DNA of 64,000 nt from Piezodorus guildinii. Lineage: Eukaryota; Arthropoda; Insecta; Hemiptera; Pentatomidae. A program made the translations under genes and the position numbers. The notes below the pieces were generated by a model, which made no database searches, was not told the origin of the DNA, and saw only the letters and a program-made list of their open reading frames with translations. The DNA is taken from NCBI GenBank assembly GCA_023052935.1, contig CM041294.1, positions 87,218,616 to 87,282,615 on the forward strand. The letters are read 5' to 3'. Positions 56,891 to 64,000 of the stretch are shown here, piece after piece; positions within the stretch are counted from its first letter, which is position 1, and each line of letters begins with the position of its first letter.

Positions 56891-57259
56891 GGTTTCCGCA
56901 TATTTTTTTTCATCTTATGTAATAATAATAAATTTAATTTTTTGTTTATTATTTAAATTGTTATTGGAGTGTACTATCACTATTAAAATTTTCCCTTATT
57001 GCAACAGAATGTAATATTATTTAATAAATAATGAAAAACATATCCACCGTTGTAGTTTTAAAACATCTTGCACTATTATTATGATATGCTAGTATTCACT
57101 AGTACTTGGTACTATTACTAATATGTTTCTTTCTATTAACCTTTTTATTGACCTTTTATATTTAAAATAATATATCTTTTTTTCCAAATAATTCGTCATA
57201 TTGACGTCAGTTTTTGAATATTAATATTTATCAGTTTTTTGAGAAGGGGTTGTGTGTTC

Positions 57260-57360
57260 ATTTAATTTTATCCGACCACGACTGAACTCTATTCCTTCTT
57301 GGCTAATACCCTTTCGAACTTTAAATCTCATCTATTCAATTACCTCCAGCCCATTTAACT
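57260..57360 (+). pseudogene. LINE C-terminus scrap (same family as 15.9 kb)
   Basis: Encodes LNSIPSWL and, in a shifted frame, SNFKSHLFNYLQP, similar to the FWNSLP-to-FKSQLFQYI end at 16010-16100. Only about 100 bp remain. Confidence 0.4.
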
Positions 57361-57729
57361 TCCAAAGGATCCTGATTTCATCCTGTTTTTTTATGTAAAT
57401 TTGTAATTAAATACGAGTATAATTACTGCAAATTATTACAAAAAAAGTTTATTATTTCTAATTAACTGTAGTAGGGTATAAAGGTTTATATAGGTGTTTA
57501 CAGGCAATTACCTAATTTTAAAAGCAATAAATACTTCAAAGGAAAATGGCCTATCAAAGCTGCTAATTTCAAAACGCTATATCTCTGGTATTTCTGAACC
57601 GATCACTAGGATTATTTTTCGTATTTTGGGAAATTTAATTCTCTATCGTATTGGACAAACAATTTATTTTATTTTTTATTTTTTTATATTCATTATTTGA
57701 GTTCAAAATATTTGAAACGTCAGTCCTTA

Positions 57730-57731
<2 letters not shown>

Positions 57732-57796
<65 letters not shown>
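57732..57796 (-). repeat. 65-nt A tail of Jockey copy B
   Basis: An uninterrupted T run on plus, directly adjoining the TSD. The first four T overlap the TSD. Old tails in this window are shorter or interrupted. Confidence 0.9.
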
Positions 57797-57798
<2 letters not shown>

Positions 57799-58151
57799 TG
57801 AGAAATATTACAGTTTGTTACATAATGAACATTAGTAATAGAGATGTAGTACACATTCATACAATATATACAGAATAATGATAATAAAGTCAAATTACAT
57901 AAAATCGGAAATAAATAAATTCGAATATATACAAGAAAATAACAATTAAAAAAAACAACAACAAACAAATCAAAACAACAACCTGTAGTAGAGATAAATA
58001 CAAGTTGGGAAATAATCAAAAATCATACATGCAAACTTAACTATATACAATATATACAATCTGCTAAAGGGACCCTAGACTCCGCTGCTCCCTCCACAGG
58101 TGGGGGAAGAAGCCGAATCCAAGAGATCCCAGCGCCTCTCACCCGGCGCTT

Positions 58152-58169
58152 CACTGGTGTAAGCCAGTG
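58152..58169 (-). promoter_or_regulatory. Conserved 3' UTR stem-loop of the Jockey family
   Basis: CACTGG/CCAGTG, 6-bp stem with a 6-nt loop, in the GC-rich part of the 3' UTR. Copy A has the same position (42804-42821) with one base change that keeps pairing by G-U. I infer a possible recognition site for the element's reverse transcriptase. Confidence 0.4.
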
Positions 58170-58253
58170 GAGGCCGAGCTAGGGCGGAATAGCCTCAAAC
58201 ATACAGTACATGAGTGGAGGATCTGACCAGTGTCAGAACTCCAGAATAAAAGT

Positions 58254-60923
58254 TTACAAAACGTCGCGGGGCCACTGCCGTTTCAATCTTCGAGGAGGAT
58301 TGTAGGGATGGGTGGAGCTGGAGAGCGATTGAGCAAGAGGATTAGGGTGATGAAGAAGGTTCTGATGGAATTTGGAAAATTTGGATGGTACCAGGTCTAA
58401 AATAAATGGAATATTAAGGTCGTGGTGTAGGGTACAGTTGGTAACGTAATAAGGAGCATTAACTATTGTTCGAAGGAATTTGGATTGGAAGGATTGGATA
58501 CGTTTGATGTTAGAATGTTTAGTTGTCCCCCATAGTTCAAGTCCGTAGGCCCATATAGGTTTCAGTACTGTCTTATATATTAGTAATTTGTTGTCGACTG
58601 TAAGATGAGATTTTCTGTCCAGTAGTTTGTATAACCGGCCGAATCTGCGGTTGAGTTCTACCCTTTTATGTCTTGTATGTGGGTTCCACGTCAGTCTTTT
58701 GTCTAGTAAAAAGCCAAGGTACCGGACTGTGTCTGAGGAAGGAAGCGGTATGGAATTGAATTTAACTGTTGGACAGGATTTACGTCGAAGGGTGAAGGTG
58801 ACGTGTGTACATTTGCTTTCGTTCACCTTAATTCGCCAAGCCTTACACCAGTCTTCGACAAGGAAAAGGTGCCTTTGGAGATTTAGCGATGCTACTTCAG
58901 GATCGGAATCGGATGATAAAATGGCTGTGTCATCAGCAAATGTTGCCAGAAAGGTTTTGGGATCGGTAGGGATATCGGCGGTGTAGAGGATGTAGAGGAC
59001 GGGTCCTAAGACGCTGCCTTGAGGAACACCGGCCTCAACAGAATAATGTTTGGAAAATTCGGAACCACAACGAACTCGGAAGGAGCGGTTTGATAAATAA
59101 GATCGGAGGATTAGGTATAAAGATTGAGGTAAATGGGTTTTGAGCTTAAAGAGCAGTCCCGGGTGCCATACCCGGTCAAAAGCTTGAGCTATGTCCAGAA
59201 AGGCACCCGAACAATACTCCTTGCACTCAAGGGCGGAGGAAATGTGGTCTACAACTCGGAGTCCTTGCTGAACCGTGGAGTGTTGAGGACGGAATCCAAA
59301 CTGGTGTGGAGGAAAATTATGAAATTTGGCTAGGATTCGTTTTAATAGGAGTTTTTCGAAGATTTTGGAGAGGATCGGAAGAAGGCTAATAGGTCTGTAG
59401 GATGACGTACAGTTGGAGGGTTTGCCTGGTTTTAGGAAAAGGATGATAGTCGAGTGTTTCCACAACAGAGGGAAATAGGTAGTGCGTAGGATACAGTTAT
59501 AGATATATGTAAGGAATGTAATGGCTTTAGATGGAAGTTGTCTTAGGATTTGAGGAGTAAGGAGATCGTATCCAGGGGATTTACGGAGAGGAAGCTTTTT
59601 AAGAAGATATTTGACCTCAGAGGGATTGATTGCTTTAGGTGGTAAGGAAATTGGTATCGGTGACGTAAGGAACTCTTCAACTATTGCGGTATGGGTTGGA
59701 TTGAGATCAGAATGAGGAGTGAATACCTTGGAAAGGTGTAGTGCGAATTCCTGGGCCCTATCTTTGTCAGAAGCAGCCCAGGAATTATCACTACGCCGGA
59801 GAGGATGGGATATCAGGGGGGATTTAAGAATTCTCTTCGTGACATTCCACAAGGAATTGTCACGAGTCGAGAGAGAGGAGAGGTAGGAATTGTAGGATTG
59901 GGAACGGAAGATCGCCAACTCCCGCTTTAATTGTCTACAATAAAAGTTATAGGAGTGGCGATCTGATGGGTGACGGGTGCGTTGCCATAATGCTCTGGCT
60001 TGGCGTTTAGTGTGGATTAGGTCTAGGAGGTGTTGTGGTAAATGGTTTTTGTAAGGATTTATTTGGGAGTGCTTGGGAAAGGAGGCAGTCCAGGCGGCTT
60101 GTTGAATCGAGGTTGTAAAGGAATAGACGGCATTGTCAAGGTCAGTTTGGGTTTTGAGAGTCACTTTGAGGTCAATATCATTGGTGAGGATTTCGCGGAA
60201 GAGGTTCCAGTTGATAGGGCCTCTGATGAATGACGGTGGGACAGGTTTAGGAATAGGTGTTAAGGATACATTTAGGATCAGTGGACTATGGTCAGAGGAT
60301 AGTTCATCAAGGCGAGTTACGGAATAGTTCAGGGAGCCTAATCCGCTGTGGATGAAGAAGTCAAGGATGTCTGGATTACGGTTAGGATCTGATGGCCAGT
60401 AGGTAGGGGAATTGGGAGGTAGGAGATTAAGGCGTCGGGAGTTGAGTGCAGCCTGCAATGTCCGTCCACGAGTATTTGTGGTTCTGGAACCCCATTGTTG
60501 GTGCTTGGCGTTTAGGTCTGCACCCAGAATAAAGTGATTCCCCAATGAGTTGAGGAAGGATCCAAATTGGGCAGAAGAAATGGGATGGCAGTATGCTGAT
60601 GCGATGACGAGCGGAAAAGAAAAGGTCTTGATTATAACAGAGGTGGCTTGTAGGAAGTCGTGGGCGGGAAGTGGGTGTAAGTGGTGGGAGAGGGATCGGT
60701 GGACAATGACAGCAGTACCGGCATGGGCTTTGCCGTCTGGATGGTCTGTCCGGTATGTCGTGTATTCAGGTATTTTGAAGTACTGTTTAGTGGTTAGTCT
60801 AGTTTCAGTAATGAGTGCAACATCAACTTTTTTGTCTTGCAGTAAGGCTGTAAGTTCGTCAGTGTGAGTTCTAACACCATTCGCATTCCATAGGAGAATA
60901 GATAAGGAATTAGGTGAGGTCAT
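58254..60923 (-). CDS. Jockey ORF2: AP endonuclease and reverse transcriptase (889 aa)
   Basis: Target-primed reverse transcription enzyme. The endonuclease domain spans about 1-222: LLWNANGVRTHTDEL (10-24), LITETRL (37-43), ILGADLNAKHQQWG (132-145), SSDHSPL (209-215). The reverse transcriptase spans about 440-760: SYRPISLLPILSK (508-520), QFGFRPQHST (541-550), FLDIAQAFDRVW (575-586, motif A), AGVPQGSVLGPVL (631-643, motif B), TFADDTAIL (661-669, catalytic FADD). The C-terminus ends RRLKRQWPRDVL. The length is typical for Jockey-clade ORF2. The start ATG abuts the ORF1 stop (TAAATG) and is conserved in copy A, where the protein starts with the same MTSPNSLSILLWNANG. Confidence 0.92.
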   Translation of the reverse strand: MTSPNSLSILLWNANGVRTHTDELTALLQDKKVDVALITETRLTTKQYFKIPEYTTYRTDHPDGKAHAGTAVIVHRSLSHHLHPLPAHDFLQATSVIIKTFSFPLVIASAYCHPISSAQFGSFLNSLGNHFILGADLNAKHQQWGSRTTNTRGRTLQAALNSRRLNLLPPNSPTYWPSDPNRNPDILDFFIHSGLGSLNYSVTRLDELSSDHSPLILNVSLTPIPKPVPPSFIRGPINWNLFREILTNDIDLKVTLKTQTDLDNAVYSFTTSIQQAAWTASFPKHSQINPYKNHLPQHLLDLIHTKRQARALWQRTRHPSDRHSYNFYCRQLKRELAIFRSQSYNSYLSSLSTRDNSLWNVTKRILKSPLISHPLRRSDNSWAASDKDRAQEFALHLSKVFTPHSDLNPTHTAIVEEFLTSPIPISLPPKAINPSEVKYLLKKLPLRKSPGYDLLTPQILRQLPSKAITFLTYIYNCILRTTYFPLLWKHSTIILFLKPGKPSNCTSSYRPISLLPILSKIFEKLLLKRILAKFHNFPPHQFGFRPQHSTVQQGLRVVDHISSALECKEYCSGAFLDIAQAFDRVWHPGLLFKLKTHLPQSLYLILRSYLSNRSFRVRCGSEFSKHYSVEAGVPQGSVLGPVLYILYTADIPTDPKTFLATFADDTAILSSDSDPEVASLNLQRHLFLVEDWCKAWRIKVNESKCTHVTFTLRRKSCPTVKFNSIPLPSSDTVRYLGFLLDKRLTWNPHTRHKRVELNRRFGRLYKLLDRKSHLTVDNKLLIYKTVLKPIWAYGLELWGTTKHSNIKRIQSFQSKFLRTIVNAPYYVTNCTLHHDLNIPFILDLVPSKFSKFHQNLLHHPNPLAQSLSSSTHPYNPPRRLKRQWPRDVL

Positions 60924-60926
60924 TTA
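60921..60926 (-). promoter_or_regulatory. ORF1 stop/ORF2 start junction TAAATG
   Basis: The stop TAA and start ATG are directly adjacent. The same junction is kept at 45536-45541 in copy A. It suggests ORF2 is made by termination-reinitiation, as reported for some other LINEs; no slippery frameshift site is needed. Confidence 0.6.
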
Positions 60927-62222
60927 TGGCTTTTTTATGGCAGGAATGAGATTTGATACAAGATTCGTAAGGATTGTGATTAGGGGCATGACAAGGGATT
61001 TGATTTCGGAAATGAAGGATGTCATCAAACTGGTAAGGTCTGTGGCATTTGAAGGAGGTGGGATATGAGAGATTTGTTGTGGATGAGGATGTTTAGGATT
61101 GATTACGTTTTGAGGAAGAGGTATTTGTTGAATGGACTGAGGATATTGAGGTACATTTTGCAGTTCCGGCAGGGCCTCGGTTTCACTACATTGGTTCCCA
61201 CCTCCAAGTAAGTGGGCAAATGATACATTAGCATCGATTATTTTTGAGGGTTCTCTTCTAGTTCTTGTTTGTCTTGCTGTTTCGTCCAGTACCTGGGGTT
61301 TTTGATACCTGGTCCTTAGTTCCTTATAGATTTGGCATCCTTTGTAGTTGGCCGGGTGGTCCTTGAGGCAATGAGCACATACAGCGGGTGTTGACTTCGG
61401 TTTTGTACATTCCACAGACTTGTGCTGTTCACCGCATTTCACGCAGCGTGGTATGTGATAACAGTAACTTTTGGTATGACCATACGCCTGACAATTGTGA
61501 CATTGAACAATTTCTCTCTTGGTGTAAGGTTTTTCGACTTTTACACTTGTATAGTACAGTCTTTTTAGATCATAAATTTGTTCTACCCCTGACAATGGTT
61601 CCAAGTCAACGAAGAATAGCGGAAGTTGAACCCTATCTTTTATGACATTAGTGACTTGGCGCACTTTGTAACCCATCTCCATAAGTTCTTCTTTGATTGC
61701 TTCAACTGGTGTAGAAGAATGTAGATTTCTTATTACAACTCTAAGAGATCTCTCTTGGCGTAACTGATAAGTGTGGAAATCCGCTTTAGTATCAGTTAGA
61801 TATTTCACTATTTTTCTATACGTCTCGGCGGTGGTCGGTGATATTTTGGTGTCATTGATTCTACTCATACAGTAGTAGCTGGTGGAGTCGGTAATTTTAT
61901 TCAATTGAGCACACAACAACTGAAAATTTTTAATATTTTTGACAAATATCGGTGGAGGCCTTGGTTCACTGGGTGTAGGAGCAGATTCCATGTTATCTTT
62001 TTCATTATGTAGGATTTGAAAAGGATTTGGGGTGAAAAACGGAGATTCGTCGGTCATCCCTTGTGACGATGTGCCAGGTTGTGGTTCAGATTCGGTATTA
62101 GTACCTGAAGGGGTTGCTTGCTGATTTAATTTTTTATTGGTATCACGGCGGGGTCTTTGTTTTATGGGAGGCGTGATTGAACCACTAGATCTAGATCTTT
62201 TAGTTGATGCTTTGGAGGACAT
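60924..62222 (-). CDS. Jockey ORF1: Gag-like RNA-binding protein (432 aa)
   Basis: Nucleic-acid-binding partner of the retrotransposon, expected to coat element RNA. The open frame extends to 62294, but the start is placed at 62222 (MSSKASTKRSRSSGS) because copy A preserves MSSK at this point. The N-terminus is basic and Ser/Pro-rich. A central region (SPTTAETYRKIVKYL through LRVVIRNLHSSTPVEAIKEE and LPLFFVDLEP) resembles the PRE_C2HC domain of Jockey Gag proteins. Three zinc knuckles follow: CHNCQAYGHTKSYC, CVKCGEQHKSVEC, CAHCLKDHPANYKGC. A proline-rich, hydrophobic C-terminus (ITILTNLVSNLIPAIKK) ends one codon before ORF2. Confidence 0.9.
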   Translation of the reverse strand: MSSKASTKRSRSSGSITPPIKQRPRRDTNKKLNQQATPSGTNTESEPQPGTSSQGMTDESPFFTPNPFQILHNEKDNMESAPTPSEPRPPPIFVKNIKNFQLLCAQLNKITDSTSYYCMSRINDTKISPTTAETYRKIVKYLTDTKADFHTYQLRQERSLRVVIRNLHSSTPVEAIKEELMEMGYKVRQVTNVIKDRVQLPLFFVDLEPLSGVEQIYDLKRLYYTSVKVEKPYTKREIVQCHNCQAYGHTKSYCYHIPRCVKCGEQHKSVECTKPKSTPAVCAHCLKDHPANYKGCQIYKELRTRYQKPQVLDETARQTRTRREPSKIIDANVSFAHLLGGGNQCSETEALPELQNVPQYPQSIQQIPLPQNVINPKHPHPQQISHIPPPSNATDLTSLMTSFISEIKSLVMPLITILTNLVSNLIPAIKKP

Positions 62223-62537
62223 CACTTGGTGAAAATATCGCATTTCATGTGAAGAAGATAATAAGATAATAACTAGATGTGGAAAATAAAACAATAACTA
62301 AAGAAAAGAAAACCAATCCCGGCCTTGCCGAGCTATTGGCAATCAGCTGATGTGAAGAGGTTACCCAGCATTCACTTTACACCGTAAATTGTAACAAAAC
62401 TTACTGTTTTTTGCTCCAATATTTACTGCAGTTGTTATCCTGAAGCCTGTTGATGTTTTCAAGATTGCACTGAAGTGAATTCCAACTGAGAAAGCAAGAA
62501 ATCCAAGAGACGATTTGAATGATGACTGCTATACTCA

Positions 62538-62549
62538 TGCGCATGCGCA
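62538..62549. promoter_or_regulatory. NRF1/EWG-like palindrome in the Jockey 5' UTR
   Basis: TGCGCATGCGCA, a perfect palindrome, lies 10 bases inside the 5' end (ATTGG...) of copy B. It matches the known NRF1 (Drosophila EWG) consensus. In the dead copy A the same place is degraded. I infer an internal promoter element. Confidence 0.45.
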
Positions 62550-62569
62550 GAACCAATCCCTTACATTTT

Positions 62570-63555
62570 GAGAGTTGTATTTTTTTATTTATTTTTTTTT
62601 TTTTTTTAAATCTATTACAAAGGTTGAATATTGAAAAAAAAAATAAACCAAAAACGCCAGTATAAGCTGGGTTTCTTTTTTATTGATTTTGTAAATTCGA
62701 TAAGTATTTTATTTTCCATTTCTGTTAAACCTATGTAAAAGGATATTTTTATTATTTATTTATTCTATTTTTAATCATTAGTACTAGAAGTTACATGCTG
62801 ATCTTTTATATTCCTCATTATTTTTTAAGTTAATTTCATCGAATATGTTATTCTTATTCTAACTTACTTCAGTCCACTTTTATTTGCTTCTGTATCATTC
62901 TAAAGGGCCTCTTACCGGATATGTACTCATAATGTAATTATTATGATTATATATGAGATAATTCATCTTTCTCATATTTATTTCAAATCGATGAAATAGG
63001 GTGACCTTAAACTGAACAACAGAAAGACAATGAATCCACGTCATTTTGATTTTGATCTGTTTTACAAGATCTCTTCTTAAAATATGACGTTTTATATAAT
63101 CTGGAAGTTCTATATTTTCATTAATAGAACCTGACATTAAGATCTAAAAAAGACAACACTCATCTGAATTCGTGCCACGTTTAAAGATTAAAGGAATTTA
63201 TTATGTTGTTTGGAAATGTTTCCGATGAAATAGTCTAAATCTACCGTTTTCAGAGTAAAAAACAGGAGTTGGCAATCAACCAGATGAATTCACTAATGGC
63301 TTTATTTAACCCTAACCGGTTATAACAGTTATGAACTGTTGATATTCCAAAGCTAATGTATATTTTTTTACCTTTATTTACGAGTTATTTTATATCTAAA
63401 ATACAAAATGAATTAATGTCACATGATTTATTATGGGTGTTGAGTTCATATATCTTGGAACCAAAGAAATATATTATATTAATTTATTTTTTACTTACAT
63501 TTGTATAGTATAACTTTATTATAACTGTATTCATATATAATATATTATAAATATT
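62570..63555. other. No gene recognised
   Basis: AT-rich with T runs at 62580-62610. An 80-codon minus-strand ORF at 62895-63137 has no recognisable domain. Confidence 0.4.
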
Positions 63556-63955
63556 AATTTAGGGGAAGCTAATTCGAAGTGCAGTCATCAAAATACTTAA
63601 TTAAGTAGAAACTTAATTTATTGTGCCGACGTCCCAGACTAAATTTAAGGCCATCTTCAGGGCTATAAACAAAAATATAACAAATTATACCAATAACTGG
63701 AAACAAAATGTAATAGAAATTAATTTTTCCCTCATTACTTAGTAATTATAATTTTTCTTTGTACTGTCTAAAATATTAATTTATTTAAATTTTTCTAAAT
63801 TTATAGTGTAAAATTGATTTAAACACTGATTTTTATGTTCTCTTTTGTAGCATTGAAGACGGCCAAAAATCTAGGCCGAAACATCGCCACATTAAATAAA
63901 GTTTCTACTTAATTAAGTGTTTTGATGTCCGCACCCCAATTAACTTCTCCTCAAT
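63556..63955. mobile_element. PLE-derived symmetrical element H5
   Basis: The arms are inverted: 'cttaattaagtagaaactta' at 63597 on the left, 'aagtttctacttaattaagt' at 63899 on the right, and 'cggacatcaaaacactt'-type outer ends. The ribozyme blocks are decayed: left (minus) has CTGAAGA but GGGAC in place of GAAAC; right (plus) has TTGAAGA, a GGCC/GGCC stem and intact GAAAC. The outer end 'gtccgcaccccaatta' resembles the H1 and PLE termini. The interior is about 170 bp and non-coding. Confidence 0.65.
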
Positions 63956-64000
63956 ATCTACAAACGTCCACCATGCTTACACCATTATAAATATAATTGT

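Larger units (their letters stand above)
57736..62558 (-). mobile_element. Jockey retrotransposon copy B, full-length with both ORFs open
   Basis: Flanked by CCTTACATTTT at 57725-57735 and 62559-62569. The minus-strand order is 5' UTR (62558-62223), ORF1, ORF2, a 3' UTR of about 450 bp, and a tail of about 65 A. The length of about 4.8 kb matches copy A. Intact frames, an exact TSD and an uninterrupted long A tail together point to a young insertion. All expected catalytic residues are visible, so this is the best candidate in the window for an active autonomous element. Confidence 0.92.

Noticed and set aside
62223..62294. ATG at 62294 as the ORF1 start in Jockey copy B
   Set aside because: The additional 24 residues are not conserved in copy A, while MSSK is conserved; the upstream frame is probably 5' UTR.

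Overview
The window looks like intergenic chromatin from an arthropod, most likely an insect. It is AT-rich (about two thirds by eye), has no bacterial-style operons, and is packed with eukaryotic mobile elements: Jockey, R1-like and RTE-like non-LTR retrotransposons, Penelope-like elements (PLEs) with hammerhead ribozymes, mariner/Tc1 remnants, tRNA-derived SINEs, and several families of non-autonomous inverted-repeat elements. Hemiptera is only a guess. I found no convincing host gene exon, rRNA or functional tRNA. All assignments come from reading motifs by eye.

Layout. 0-8.5 kb: a SINE, short repeats, and a nest in which Tc1-type inverted repeats (1732-4649) enclose a symmetrical PLE-derived element, itself broken by a Jockey fragment; then a mariner remnant, an RTE fragment inside a repeat, and an RNase H-like remnant. 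8.5-17 kb: Jockey tails and a 3.1-kb RTE-type element (12419-15535) with a 16-bp target-site duplication (TSD), inserted in an older reverse-transcriptase gene. 18-20 kb: a 635-bp element with 128-bp inverted repeats, an intact hammerhead motif in each arm and a 12-bp TSD. 21-31 kb: decayed Jockey, mariner and SINE copies and an R1-like ORF lacking its catalytic box. 31.7-33.5 kb: another PLE-like inverted element split by a Jockey copy with a 414-bp tandem repeat. 37.3-39.8 kb: a foldback element whose arms hold two classes of tandem repeat. 42.4-47.3 kb and 57.7-62.6 kb: two near full-length Jockey elements of one family, the first dead, the second with both ORFs open, a 65-nt A tail and an 11-bp TSD. 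49.2-52 kb: a PLE 3' half with a GIY-YIG endonuclease, fused in frame to a Jockey reverse transcriptase. 53.1-53.8 kb: a long hairpin element. 63.5-64 kb: one more PLE-like inverted element.

How the parts work together. The Jockey copy at 57.7-62.6 kb is the only apparently complete autonomous machine: ORF1 is a zinc-knuckle RNA-binding protein, and ORF2 is an AP endonuclease plus reverse transcriptase that starts directly after the ORF1 stop. At least ten shorter copies are 5'-truncated products of related elements. The best candidate for something undescribed is the set of small symmetrical elements carrying an outward-facing hammerhead ribozyme (or its decayed remains) in each arm.
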